23,065 nt of DNA from CAZHUM01 sp046484045 (GCA_046484045.1 JAWOBZ010000096.1:1-23065); one strand, 5' to 3'. Counted from the first letter of the stretch, positions 1 to 9,067 are shown. Numbers and translations are program-made. The notes: generated by a model not told the origin, from the sequence alone.

Positions 1-3000
1 TGTTCAGTGCTCGTTGAGGACAGTACGGGATTAAATGTTAATTCAGTGGAATGCTATTATACTAAAAATTCTGGAGAAACTTGGATTTCACATAATGTGA
101 TAATAGATCACCCCAATAATGATTCTCAGACTCTACTTCTAACCGCTGAGAACGTTCCTTTCAATAGAGAATATAAATTTGATAAGAAAAATCAAATAAA
201 ATTTGTTGTCGCAAATGATGATGATTTAACACCCGTGGATTGTCGAGAATATGTTCATGATGTTAAGATTGACCTAAATAGTCCCACTAAACCTGGATTG
301 CCAACTTATGGAGAAGGGTTTAAGAAAGGTATTGATTATGACGGTGATTATACAATACGTTGGGAAAAATCCGAAGATACTGGTTCCGGTATAAGTCATT
401 ACATGGTATATGAGAAAGTAAATTCAGGAACTTTCAATTATATAGGTAGTACAGGAAAATGGCACAATTTTATTTATCTACAAGATAGGATTACAGAAAA
501 CAAATACTATTATAGAGTAAGGGCTGTGGACAATGCAGGACGAGTTAGAGGATCAGATGTATGCGGTCCGATAGAGATAATTCCAATAAAAATAATCGAT
601 GCTAAATCTTCTGGGGTTATAAATAGAGATAATACTATATTAAATTATGAAATTGTAGATGCAATTAATTATCAAAGTCTTACAGGTGTTCGAGTAAAAT
701 TATACTACGATCAGGAAGATTTATTGGTAAAAGAATTTATGTTAGATATCACTTTAGGGCAACACATAATCACATGGGATGGAATCAGTGATATTTTGGA
801 TTATGAGGATTACAGTGCTCCCCATAAGTATTCTTTAGAATCTCTTGAGTTCATTTATAGTATAGAGTATCAGTTTAATCATGGTTCTTGGAAAGAGAAA
901 CAGAATAATCCTTATTTTTTAAATAATACGCTAAGAAGAAGAGATTTTGATTTACAACTGGAAGTATTCAGATTGGAGGTAATCGATCCTGCTGGAAGTA
1001 GCTCAGCAAGTATAAATTTTAGAGGTTATTATCCATATGATGATTTTGTAGAATACATAATAATGGCAAATTATGTTGGAGATGGCCCAAGTTGTGAATA
1101 TTCGATAAAGTTAAAAACAATTACAGAGCAAAATCCATCTTGGTGTGAATATTCGATATCAAGAACAACGGATTTATGGGTAAGAGTTTATGTGGTCAAT
1201 AGTGAAGGATGGAATAAAAACAATCAGTTTTATTTTCCAAGATCTACTGTGGATAGAAAAGATTATGTTCCTAATGAACCAGACTGGGGCGATTGGCGGG
1301 CACCCCAACCATGGGACCCAGAAGCGGGATGTCCATACGTCTACACATATGATGGTAATGAATCATATTCGGAAAATAATATATTGCCACAATGTGAAAA
1401 AGAGGATTATTTTGGAAAAGATGTTACAGATCGCTATATGTTAGGCCAAGATTTACCAAAAGTAAATAATTCATACGTGCTCGGTGTATCTGAAAGGGAA
1501 TATGAAATAACGTATTTGAATTCATGTAAATTATTAACTGCTTATCACCCCAACGGAACAAAAGTTATCACAGATGTTTATGGGAATTTGTACACATCAG
1601 ATGAAATACTTTCTCCAAATTATGTTGAGAAAAACGGTCACGAAATAAATCAAATTTATAATGAAGATGGAATTGGTTATAAAGGCAAAGAAGGCGATCA
1701 AATTTACGTTAATTTTGATAATATAACATCCTCTGATGATATTATGTTCTACATCAATAGTAAAAGTAAATCTACTGTTTTTTCTCCTTCTGCACCTCCC
1801 ATAGGGGATTGGGGAAAATTCACACGCTCATTGATAATTCAATCTAAAACTGTTGAAGGTGATTGGGAGAATATATCGGTAATATCCCCTAGAGAAGAAT
1901 GGTCTTCACAGGTAATAGATTTTGATGAAATAATAATTAATGAAACTGGAAGTTTAGATATTAGAATTATATGGACAAAAGAGCACGAATTAGATTATAT
2001 TGGGTTAGCAAAAGTCGACGAATTTAATGAGTCTAATTTAATCGAAAATCAATTAAAATATACTAATCATAGCTATTATGGAGATGTTACAACAAAATTG
2101 TCTAATGAAGATGAACTCAACATCACTATAAATCCCACAGAAGGGGTAAAATTATTTTTCCAACCAAATGAATCCTTTGAAAATTGTGAGAAAACTTTTA
2201 TCTTTGAATCAACTGGATGGTATAGACCTTTAAATTGGATCAACACTTACAATGATGTAAATTTGAAAGCAAATACTACAACCGATGATATAGAAATATC
2301 TGTTAAAGAAAACTATGTGGGTAAATCTAGAGAATATTTCACTGTGGCAGAGATATTACCTGATAGAAATATTTCACAAACAAATTTTTGGAGATATACA
2401 AAGAGAGATTATAGACTTGTTGTTAAGGCTTTAGATAATATTACTGAAGGTAATATTGATGTAAAGATCGATGGCGGTTATAGAACTGAAAATGTTAATA
2501 TTGAAATAGTTAATAGTACATATGGTGAAATTATTATTGACAAAAATATAGATGAAATACTATGTAACACAACAGGTCTTTATTTTAATGAATGGAAAAA
2601 TATTTTATACATAAATAAACCAAATATATCCTCATATTACACAACTCGAGATAAAGGAATGATAGAAGAAAATGGAATTAATGAGGGAAAATGGAGCTTT
2701 GACGATATAAATATAACTAAAGGATTGTACAGTGAATTAAATTATTCTTTCACCGACCCAGGTAATCATATTGTCTTAGTAGGAGGTATCTATAACGATG
2801 AAATTATTTATGATGGAAGATCATTTTTAGAGGTCTATGTTAATCATCCTCCAAAACCGGACTTAAAAGTTTACAGAGAAGTCAATACCACTTTAACAAT
2901 TGCTGGAAGAAAGGATAACAGAGTAAAGGCAGAGATCTATGAGAACGGAGTTCTTAAGGATGTATTGGAAGTAATTAGAACCCCTGGAAAACCGAACACG

Positions 3001-3432
3001 GATGAGATCACACTCCAGATCTTTGATAATAAAAATTATACCGTGGAACTTATCTACAATGCAACCTACAAAGGAGCTAATCCCACATGGTTAAGCTTTG
3101 AATCAAGTACAGATATGTTTGAGATAAAAGAAACATTAAAAACCAAAGACGGTTTTGACCAATTGATATCATACGTTTTAGATGATAACTTGGATAAAGT
3201 GCTTTCAGAGGACTGGTCATACCACTTTTCAGCGGAAGGGAGTTATGACCTTGATGGATATATAGTATCTTATGAATGGGATTTCGGTGATGGATCAAAA
3301 GGTAATGGACAATTTGTCATACATGAATATCCATCTGAAGGAGAATATATAATATCCTTGACGGTTACTGATGATGACGGTGCGGAATCATCCGTTGAAT
3401 ATTTACTTACTGTTTCAAAAAATGAAAATTAA
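1..3432 (+). CDS. Large secreted/surface protein with FN3-like and C-terminal PKD domains (5' end outside window)
   Basis: The frame is open from base 1 (TGT TCA precede the first GTG at 7), so this is the 3' part of a longer gene and its signal peptide should lie upstream. About 1140 residues are visible. Counting from the GTG at 7, residues about 93-195 look like a fibronectin type III module (TIRWEKSEDTGSGI, then YYYRVRAVDNAGRV). Residues about 1077-1137 are a clear PKD domain (YEWDFGDGS, then SLTVTDDDGA). The middle is beta-rich, with many Asn-X-Ser/Thr sequons and no domain I recognise. It ends just after the PKD domain, without a C-terminal membrane helix or sorting tail, and it lacks the C-terminal domain shared by the other three surface proteins here. 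The gene is visibly more AT-rich than the housekeeping genes. It converges on the NosD-type gene at 3518-5560. An extracellular adhesion or S-layer-associated role is inference. Confidence 0.8.
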   Translation, partial: CSVLVEDSTGLNVNSVECYYTKNSGETWISHNVIIDHPNNDSQTLLLTAENVPFNREYKFDKKNQIKFVVANDDDLTPVDCREYVHDVKIDLNSPTKPGLPTYGEGFKKGIDYDGDYTIRWEKSEDTGSGISHYMVYEKVNSGTFNYIGSTGKWHNFIYLQDRITENKYYYRVRAVDNAGRVRGSDVCGPIEIIPIKIIDAKSSGVINRDNTILNYEIVDAINYQSLTGVRVKLYYDQEDLLVKEFMLDITLGQHIITWDGISDILDYEDYSAPHKYSLESLEFIYSIEYQFNHGSWKEKQNNPYFLNNTLRRRDFDLQLEVFRLEVIDPAGSSSASINFRGYYPYDDFVEYIIMANYVGDGPSCEYSIKLKTITEQNPSWCEYSISRTTDLWVRVYVVNSEGWNKNNQFYFPRSTVDRKDYVPNEPDWGDWRAPQPWDPEAGCPYVYTYDGNESYSENNILPQCEKEDYFGKDVTDRYMLGQDLPKVNNSYVLGVSEREYEITYLNSCKLLTAYHPNGTKVITDVYGNLYTSDEILSPNYVEKNGHEINQIYNEDGIGYKGKEGDQIYVNFDNITSSDDIMFYINSKSKSTVFSPSAPPIGDWGKFTRSLIIQSKTVEGDWENISVISPREEWSSQVIDFDEIIINETGSLDIRIIWTKEHELDYIGLAKVDEFNESNLIENQLKYTNHSYYGDVTTKLSNEDELNITINPTEGVKLFFQPNESFENCEKTFIFESTGWYRPLNWINTYNDVNLKANTTTDDIEISVKENYVGKSREYFTVAEILPDRNISQTNFWRYTKRDYRLVVKALDNITEGNIDVKIDGGYRTENVNIEIVNSTYGEIIIDKNIDEILCNTTGLYFNEWKNILYINKPNISSYYTTRDKGMIEENGINEGKWSFDDINITKGLYSELNYSFTDPGNHIVLVGGIYNDEIIYDGRSFLEVYVNHPPKPDLKVYREVNTTLTIAGRKDNRVKAEIYENGVLKDVLEVIRTPGKPNTDEITLQIFDNKNYTVELIYNATYKGANPTWLSFESSTDMFEIKETLKTKDGFDQLISYVLDDNLDKVLSEDWSYHFSAEGSYDLDGYIVSYEWDFGDGSKGNGQFVIHEYPSEGEYIISLTVTDDDGAESSVEYLLTVSKNEN

Positions 3433-3517
3433 TTTATTAAGATTAATTTGATTTATCAACATAAATAAAATCGTCTAATAAAGGTGTATTTATCTACACG
3501 CCATTACATCATTAGAA

Positions 3518-5560
3518 TCAATACTCAATATCCCAATCAACCGTGAAATCAGCAGAGTTGTACACCCAGTAACCTTCTCCCTCCTTCATAGTATAAGTGC
3601 TCAAATCATAGATATATTCAATGTTGTATTCTCTAGAAGCGTTGAATACCCCGATTTTTGTCACTTCTGAGGGGAATACATCCGAAGCTATTCGTTTATC
3701 ATCTGAGGGATATCCCACCATGTTCCAGCCTGTATCCAACTTGATTGTAGTATCATATACTGCCACACCGTCTATATCTAGTGTATCGTTTGAGGTCATG
3801 TGTATCCAGATACCCATAGAAGTATCGTAATTTTCCAATGAGTTAAAATGTTCAGATCTAGTAGGTACATAGGTTTCCCATTCACTGAAATGATCTGAAG
3901 GTTCATATCTCCTATATATTAATTGGACATCATCTATATTCCATCCGCAATACGTGTCCGCACTATCGGTTGTACCCATACCGAAAGCGAATTGAAAATT
4001 TGAATTCCCGTCTGCATACATCGACACGTCATGTTCAACTCGTTTCCAAGAATCATCGGATAACGATGGACCGGGGTTCGACCAAACCTCTTGCCAAGTC
4101 GCCCCATCATATGCATAAATATAAGCAAAATCCTCTACATTACTTTCTACTCCCAACCATCTATAGAATCTTAACTTAATGTCTGTATGTTCTGTCAAAT
4201 CTATGGTTGGAGAAACAGCCCAGTATGTTTCCGATAATGAATTTTCGTAGTCTCCCGGATATGTACCGGTACCACTTAGGTCATATCCGATTATTTTGCT
4301 ACCGGATACAGAGTTGTTGGGATCGGGATTTCCGCAGCTACCCCCTAAACCGTTTGGTTCGCCCCATTCCCATTCCCCACCGGAAAAAGTCCAGCCTTTA
4401 TCACTTTCAAAATCATCCTCCCAAACAGTGTGTACTACTGTGTTGTAAGGATTGTTATAATATAGTACTTTATCATAACTTCCATCGATATCCGAGAGAA
4501 ATTCGTTTATATTTTTGTTCCTCGGAGCTAATCTAGATGAAATAAAATTCCATCCATCATTCTCGGAAGTTATATTGAGATCAATATTGAAATATTCATG
4601 AAAAGTAGGAAACATCAAAGGATAATAATCCCTATCAAAATTATCAAAATTAGTGTATGGTGTATCCCCGATACCATCACTACCTGGGATATCCTGGTTA
4701 GGTCCAGAATAATTGTCATAACCGTTATAATCATCCCAGTAGTTGCCTCCCTCAGGATATGATGAATTCCAGATATTTGTACCAAAATTCATGGTTTGAT
4801 ATGTGTTATTAATGAAATTATTACTATATATATAATTATCATAAGATTCTTCTGCGAAATTAAATCCACAATCATTGTGAATAATAGTATTATTAAACAA
4901 AGTATTATTGGTTGATTCGGACATTGAAATAGCCATATCGTTAGATTTGAATGTATTATTATTGATATTATTTAAATGAGAAGTATAAAATTTAAAAGCT
5001 GTAAAAACTTGGAAAGTGATATTATTTCCTTCTATTATATTTTGATTAGAATCTGTTAATTGCATGCCGTACTCATTTGATGATATATTGTTAAATCTAA
5101 TTTTTGTGTTATTAGAGTACTTTAAATACATGCCCATACGATTTAACGTAATTTCGTTATTTAAAATACTACCTAATGAAGTATTTTTTAAATAAATTCC
5201 CTGATCTGTAGAATTATATAGATAGCAGTTTTTCACAACGAAATAATCGGTAGTGTTACCTACGTATATACAACACTCCTGTCCGCCATCGATCTCCCAT
5301 CCTTCAATAACATAAGGGTCGGCTTCTGTACCACTTCCATAATTTGCTTGAGTAGCTAAATCCGTGTTGTTATTGATTCTTATCGGGCTATGAAAGGAAT
5401 ATCGAGGTTGAGGCATTTTTGATGATTTATCGAGTGGGCAATTATTTTCAATAACGTCATGTTCGTCGACAGTTACTTCTGCATGAGCGAAAATAATACT
5501 AATAGAACTGAGTGACAGTAACAATAAAATTACAAATACGGATAATTTCTGTTTGTCCAT
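3518..5560 (-). CDS. Secreted NosD-type beta-helix protein with jelly-roll insert in its C-terminal domain
   Basis: The start is taken at the ATG at 5560, not the in-frame TTG at 5590, because GGAGAGG sits six bases before it; this gives 680 residues. The protein begins with a signal peptide (MDKQKLSVFVILLLLSLSS). Next comes a conserved N-terminal block (SPIRINNNTDLATQA, then GSGTEADPYVIEGWEIDGG) and about six right-handed beta-helix rungs (GIYLKNT, GMYLKYS, GMQLTDS and similar). A NosD-family closing motif follows (GGNYWDDYNGYDNYSGPNQD, GSDGIGD). The C-terminal domain (GWNFISS to VDWDIEY) is the one also found in the proteins at 17008 and 20277, but here a jelly-roll domain of about 180 residues interrupts it. 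NosD itself matures nitrous oxide reductase, but in archaea this fold is common in generic surface proteins and no nos genes are nearby. A cell-surface carbohydrate-binding or structural role is likely; the ligand is unknown. Base use is AT-rich, like the converging neighbour. Confidence 0.88.
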   Translation of the reverse strand: MDKQKLSVFVILLLLSLSSISIIFAHAEVTVDEHDVIENNCPLDKSSKMPQPRYSFHSPIRINNNTDLATQANYGSGTEADPYVIEGWEIDGGQECCIYVGNTTDYFVVKNCYLYNSTDQGIYLKNTSLGSILNNEITLNRMGMYLKYSNNTKIRFNNISSNEYGMQLTDSNQNIIEGNNITFQVFTAFKFYTSHLNNINNNTFKSNDMAISMSESTNNTLFNNTIIHNDCGFNFAEESYDNYIYSNNFINNTYQTMNFGTNIWNSSYPEGGNYWDDYNGYDNYSGPNQDIPGSDGIGDTPYTNFDNFDRDYYPLMFPTFHEYFNIDLNITSENDGWNFISSRLAPRNKNINEFLSDIDGSYDKVLYYNNPYNTVVHTVWEDDFESDKGWTFSGGEWEWGEPNGLGGSCGNPDPNNSVSGSKIIGYDLSGTGTYPGDYENSLSETYWAVSPTIDLTEHTDIKLRFYRWLGVESNVEDFAYIYAYDGATWQEVWSNPGPSLSDDSWKRVEHDVSMYADGNSNFQFAFGMGTTDSADTYCGWNIDDVQLIYRRYEPSDHFSEWETYVPTRSEHFNSLENYDTSMGIWIHMTSNDTLDIDGVAVYDTTIKLDTGWNMVGYPSDDKRIASDVFPSEVTKIGVFNASREYNIEYIYDLSTYTMKEGEGYWVYNSADFTVDWDIEY
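3900..4447 (-). other. Jelly-roll (MAM/concanavalin-like) domain inserted into the shared C-terminal domain
   Basis: This is the coding segment for about residues 372-554 of the NosD-type protein. It begins near WEDDFESDKGWTF and ends near CGWNIDDVQLIYRR. The pattern of a 'DFES..GW' start, 'SPTIDL', 'DGATWQEVW' and a closing 'GWNIDDV' matches the jelly-roll domains of MAM and immune-inhibitor-A-like surface proteins. The flanks (YDKVLYYNN before, SEWETYVPTRSEHFNSL after) are contiguous in the two homologous proteins (YDKVMYYNASADEWRTF and YDKVMYYDSTDDQWES), so the insertion point is well defined. Confidence 0.75.
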
Positions 5561-5654
5561 TTTTTCCTCTCCGTTTGTCACTAAGGGCAATTATCTTAAG
5601 GAAGTGCATTAATAAAAAACTTTGGTTATACTTGTCCTAATTGAACTAAATCCC

Positions 5655-6101
5655 TCACTCCCCAACATCCCGTGTCATCACCTTTTTCAGCTCTTTAAAG
5701 CCGTGCTTTTCGTAGAATTTGACCGCTCGCTCGTTGGCCGAGATGACCTCCAGCTTCATGATGTCCACGTCGTGTTCAGCAGCATTCTTTCTCTCCCTTT
5801 CGATGAGCTCTCCGCCGAGTCCCTCGCCGAAGTGTTCGGGATGTATTGTGATCGCGGCGATCTCACGGACAAGTTGATCGCTGACCACGTCCTGATAAGT
5901 TATCGAGTGCAGGTAGCCGATGATCTCACCGTTCTCTTCGATAACGATCATCCTGTCGTGCCCCAGCCTTTGTGTGATGAACTCCTCAAGAGTTTTCTTG
6001 TTGTACTCGATGTCCTCTTCGTCCCAAACCTCACCCATGGATTCGATCTCAAGTTCGACGATGCCGGGGAGGTCCTCCTCCGAAGCTTCTCTGAATTCCA
6101 T
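5655..6101 (-). CDS. GNAT-family N-acetyltransferase (RimI-like)
   Basis: This is a 148-residue single-domain GNAT protein that transfers an acetyl group from acetyl-CoA to an amine, probably a protein N-terminus or a small molecule; the substrate cannot be read from sequence. Beta-strand 4 and motif A span residues about 82-107 (AAITIHPEHFGEGLGGELI). The acetyl-CoA pyrophosphate loop reads F-G-E-G-L-G, so the usual Arg/Gln at its first position is Phe91. Motif B is present near the end (ANERAVKFYEKHGF, residues 122-136). The length is typical of RimI-like enzymes. The gene is transcribed alone, divergent from the DUF373 gene across about 120 AT-rich bases, and ends about 95 bases before the start of the NosD-type gene. 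An unrelated antisense frame covers it, but the GNAT motifs decide the strand. Confidence 0.85.
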   Translation of the reverse strand: MEFREASEEDLPGIVELEIESMGEVWDEEDIEYNKKTLEEFITQRLGHDRMIVIEENGEIIGYLHSITYQDVVSDQLVREIAAITIHPEHFGEGLGGELIERERKNAAEHDVDIMKLEVISANERAVKFYEKHGFKELKKVMTRDVGE

Positions 6102-6174
6102 GTTAATGGTTATAGAGTCCGTGCTAATAGTTTTTAGGTCTAGACTAATTTTTATTTATTTTAAAGGAAAAAAC

Positions 6175-6182
6175 TATATAAT
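6175..6182 (+). promoter_or_regulatory. Probable TATA box of the DUF373-mptE unit
   Basis: TATATAAT lies in the AT-rich divergent spacer. Transcription would start about 25 bases later, near 6205, leaving a short leader before the ATG at 6224. No experimental support is available. Confidence 0.45.
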
Positions 6183-6223
6183 ATGTTGTGGATAATGGAA
6201 ATCCCCCCTCAAGGAGAGACGAG

Positions 6224-7357
6224 ATGAAAAAATTGATTCTCTGTGTCGATCGCGACGACGACATAGGAACTAAGACGGGGTTGGACACACCACTCATAGG
6301 AAGAGAGGAAAATCTCAATGCAGCCGTAGCTTTGGGTCTGAAAGACCCCGAGGACTCGGACACGAACTCGATCTTCTCGGCGATCTCCATATACGACAAG
6401 TTGAGAAAGGAAGGCGAGGACGTTGAGATAGCGTCGGTCTGCGGTTCTTCCAGCATAGGCTACACGTCTGACCAGGCGCTGAGCAAAGAACTGGACCAGG
6501 TGCTCAAAGAAGTGAGACCGGACACCGCAATTTTAGTATCCGACGGTGCCGAGGACGAGTACATCACACCCATAATCTCGTCCAAGGTCGATATCTCACA
6601 CGTTAAGACCGTCTACGTCAAGCAGAGCGAGAGCGTGGAGAACCTCTACTACATGATAGTCAAATCTCTACAGGAAGAAAAAGCAAAAAAGAAGATCCTA
6701 CTGCCGATCTCACTCGCCCTTTTAGTCTACGGTTTCTTCGGAGTCATAGCACTGCTCAGCGACCTAGCGATCAGAGGGAGTGAGGCCGTTTCGGGTCTGT
6801 CCTCCTTCGGTATCGGCATAATCTCTTTCGTGCTGGGCGCTTACCTCATCGGCAGGATCTACAACGTAGATAGGAAGGCGATGAATTACTATCAAGAACT
6901 GCGTAAAGCCATAAGCACCGCCGCGGTATGGCTTCCGTTTACTTTAGTGGGTATAATAATCGTTCTCTCCAGCGCACTCTCCGGCTGGAACAAGATCGTG
7001 GGCATGGAGAACGAAGAGCCGCTGATCATATTCCTAACGTTCTTCCAATCCGTTGTCTGGTGGTGGATCGGTGCCATCTTCCTGCACGAACTGGGCCAGG
7101 TGATCCACACTTACCTCACGCAGGGTGAGGTAAAGCGCTCGTTTTGGGCCGTCATATTCTCTCTTTTAGCTCTCACGTTCATACTATCCGGTACCATCGG
7201 CAGCATACAAGTGATGATAGGTATGGAGGAAGCTAGGAACGTTCTCCCCATGGTGATCATCAACCTAGCTCTGGGTCTGTCCATAGCAGTTCTCGGTGGA
7301 TTGACCAACAGGAGCGTACGTGAGGAAGAAGAGGAAGAACAAAAGGAAGAGGAGTGA
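6224..7357 (+). CDS. DUF373 family integral membrane protein
   Basis: The start is placed at the ATG at 6224, six bases after GGAGAG; the upstream in-frame GTG at 6188 would add a 12-residue Pro/Arg-rich stretch unlike the family. This gives 377 residues. The N-terminal soluble domain carries the family hallmark: KKLILCVDRDDDIGTKTG, then PLIGREENL, then DPEDSDTNSIF. It continues through a Rossmann-like fold (ASVCGSSSIGY, ILVSDGAEDEY). The C-terminal half has six hydrophobic helices, from about ILLPISLALLVYGFFGV to VIINLALGLSIAVLGGL, and ends in a Glu-rich tail. DUF373 is a widespread archaeal family of unknown function; the Asp-rich N-terminus could bind metal or nucleotide, but that is inference. 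The gene abuts mptE, so the two are probably co-transcribed. Confidence 0.85.
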   Translation: MKKLILCVDRDDDIGTKTGLDTPLIGREENLNAAVALGLKDPEDSDTNSIFSAISIYDKLRKEGEDVEIASVCGSSSIGYTSDQALSKELDQVLKEVRPDTAILVSDGAEDEYITPIISSKVDISHVKTVYVKQSESVENLYYMIVKSLQEEKAKKKILLPISLALLVYGFFGVIALLSDLAIRGSEAVSGLSSFGIGIISFVLGAYLIGRIYNVDRKAMNYYQELRKAISTAAVWLPFTLVGIIIVLSSALSGWNKIVGMENEEPLIIFLTFFQSVVWWWIGAIFLHELGQVIHTYLTQGEVKRSFWAVIFSLLALTFILSGTIGSIQVMIGMEEARNVLPMVIINLALGLSIAVLGGLTNRSVREEEEEEQKEEE

Positions 7358-7362
7358 GCGTG

Positions 7363-8010
7363 ATGGATTTCGAAGAGTGGGAAACCTTCTATAACAGCAT
7401 AATCCAGGATTTCGACTACGACAAGGAAAAAGATCGACTTGCAGCATCGATATTATCTGAGAAAATAACGCAGAGAGAGACAGACCTATCTTCTCTTGAA
7501 CAATTGAAGGGAAAAGAAGTAGTGGTCACGGGGCCGTTCATCCAGGAGTTCGATCAAGAAAGATTCGACACGATCATATCCGCCGGGTCAGCTGTGGAAC
7601 AACTAACGGACATAGACATAAAACCGGACATCATGGTCACGGACCTAGACGGCGATATCGACCTCCAGATGAGACTGAATAAAGAAGGTATACCGATCGT
7701 CGTACATGCTCACGGAGACAATATAGCCCTGATCAAAAAACACATATCCGATTTTACGGGTCCGCTCATACCCACCTGTCAGTGTGAACCATTAGAGAAT
7801 GTGTACAACTTCGGAGGTTTCACCGACGGCGACAGGGCGGCCTTCATGGCGGAACACTTCGGAGCAGAAAAAATAACCTTACACGGATGGGATTTTGAAA
7901 CGCCTTGGGCAAAGGGAGACGAATCCAGGATCAAGGTCAAGATAAAGAAGCTCAGATGGGCAGAACATCTCATCGGATTGTTAGAAACCCCAGTAGAACA
8001 GGTGAGATGA
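7363..8010 (+). CDS. mptE: 6-hydroxymethyl-7,8-dihydropterin pyrophosphokinase, archaeal MptE type (DUF115)
   Basis: MptE transfers pyrophosphate from ATP to 6-hydroxymethyl-7,8-dihydropterin, activating it for methanopterin- or folate-type cofactor synthesis. It replaces bacterial FolK in archaea. The DUF115 signature is clear: ISAGSAVEQL (residues 72-81), KPDIMVTDLDGD (87-98), VVHAHGDN (113-120), and a later GGFTDGDRAAF. The start at the ATG at 7363 has GGAG eight bases upstream. A GTG at 7354 would overlap the DUF373 stop by four bases and is a possible alternative. The resulting 215 residues fit the family. The close packing with the DUF373 gene suggests one transcript, but it does not show that DUF373 works on pterins. 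No other pterin gene is in the window. Confidence 0.88.
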   Translation: MDFEEWETFYNSIIQDFDYDKEKDRLAASILSEKITQRETDLSSLEQLKGKEVVVTGPFIQEFDQERFDTIISAGSAVEQLTDIDIKPDIMVTDLDGDIDLQMRLNKEGIPIVVHAHGDNIALIKKHISDFTGPLIPTCQCEPLENVYNFGGFTDGDRAAFMAEHFGAEKITLHGWDFETPWAKGDESRIKVKIKKLRWAEHLIGLLETPVEQVR

Positions 8011-8055
8011 CCCAAATATATAAATCTAATCCATATAAAAAACTCCTAGGATAAC

Positions 8056-8064
8056 ATTTAAATA
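8056..8064 (+). promoter_or_regulatory. Candidate TATA box of the TFB gene
   Basis: ATTTAAATA in the 98-base spacer would start transcription near 8087, about 20 bases before the TFB ATG. Two more TATA-like stretches (ATATATAAA at 8016 and CATATAAAAA at 8032) lie further upstream and could mark a second promoter. Confidence 0.4.
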
Positions 8065-8108
8065 GAATCACTTCAGATAGGAATGAAAGCCCGTGGGCGG
8101 AAGATATT

Positions 8109-9044
8109 ATGCAGATTGATTCCAAAAGTAAGATAGAGAAGATAGAGAGATGTCCAGAGTGTAAGAGTGAACACATATCCAAAGACTACAATCGGGGAGA
8201 GGTCATCTGTGAAAAATGCGGTTTGGTCATCGATGATTATTACATAGACGAGGGGCCGGAATGGAGGGCCTTCGACTCCGAACAGAAAGAGAGCCGGGCT
8301 AGGACCGGAGCACCCATGAATTACATGACCCACGATAAAGGTCTCTCAACCCAGATCTCGTGGAAGAACAAGGACGCCTACGGTAGGACGATACCCCACA
8401 AGAACAGGGGGCAGATCTACAGGGTGAGGAAGTGGCACAGGAGGATCAGGATATCCAACGCCACGGAAAGGAACCTAGCTTCCGCACTTAGAGAACTGGA
8501 TAGACTATCTTCCAAGATGGGACTACCCCGGAGTATTAGGGAAACATCGGCTATGATCTACAGGCAAGCGGTCGAAAAGAACTTGATCCGTGGAAGAAGC
8601 ATAGAAACCGTGATAGCCGCATCACTCTACGCGGGATGCAGGAAGTGCAACGTTCCCAGAACGTTAACTGAAATATCAAAGGTAGCTCAGGCCGATGAAA
8701 AACAGATCGGCAGGGCATACAGATTCTTATCGAGAGAGCTTTGTCTCAAGTTGATGCCCACTAGGCCCGAGGAGTATATCAAGAGGTTCTGCAGCAAGTT
8801 GGAACTTGACAGGGAAGTCATCTCCAGAGGAGAGGAGATAATAACCCAGGCTACGGACCTAGGACTCACATCAGGAAAAGGACCGACCGGCGTAGCGGCA
8901 GCGGCGATCTACATATCATCGATAACCGAGGGAGACCCAAGAACACAGAGGGCTATCGCCGAAGTGGCAGGTGTCACGGAGGTCACCATCAGGAACAGGT
9001 ACAAGGAGATAGCCGAGAAGATAGGTATCGTTATAGAAACTTGA
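8109..9044 (+). CDS. tfb: Transcription initiation factor IIB (TFB)
   Basis: TFB recruits RNA polymerase to the TBP/TATA complex, contacts the BRE element and helps set the start site. The N-terminal zinc ribbon is intact, with Cys15, Cys18, Cys34 and Cys37 (CPEC ... CEKC). It is followed by the B-reader/linker region (GPEWRAFDSEQKESRARTG) and two cyclin-like repeats at about residues 110-205 and 205-305. The second contains a helix-turn-helix (AIAEVAGVTEVTIRNRYKE), which reads the BRE. At 311 residues it is the usual size. It stands alone between mptE and the next operon, with its own AT-rich promoter region. Archaea often carry several TFB copies; whether this is the general one cannot be told from the window. 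Confidence 0.96.
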   Translation: MQIDSKSKIEKIERCPECKSEHISKDYNRGEVICEKCGLVIDDYYIDEGPEWRAFDSEQKESRARTGAPMNYMTHDKGLSTQISWKNKDAYGRTIPHKNRGQIYRVRKWHRRIRISNATERNLASALRELDRLSSKMGLPRSIRETSAMIYRQAVEKNLIRGRSIETVIAASLYAGCRKCNVPRTLTEISKVAQADEKQIGRAYRFLSRELCLKLMPTRPEEYIKRFCSKLELDREVISRGEEIITQATDLGLTSGKGPTGVAAAAIYISSITEGDPRTQRAIAEVAGVTEVTIRNRYKEIAEKIGIVIET

Positions 9045-9059
9045 TAAGTTAACGATATG

Positions 9060-9067
9060 TTTATAAA
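9060..9067 (+). promoter_or_regulatory. Probable TATA box of the DUF6015-METTL5-csl4 operon
   Basis: TTTATAAA lies 16 bases after the TFB stop. Transcription would start near 9090, about 10 bases before the GTG start at 9101, with AGGAGGT in between. It suggests that the five downstream genes are not merely read through from TFB. Confidence 0.5.

Noticed and set aside
3484..3500. Small hairpin GTGTA-TTTATC-TACAC between the converging genes at the left
   Set aside because: Only five pairs with no adjacent T run; such short dyads are common in AT-rich spacers.
5622..6137. Plus-strand open frame of 171 codons, longer than the GNAT gene it covers
   Set aside because: The minus-strand frame carries clear acetyl-CoA motifs (GEGLGGEL, ANERAVKFYEKHGF); the plus frame shows no family and lacks a ribosome site.
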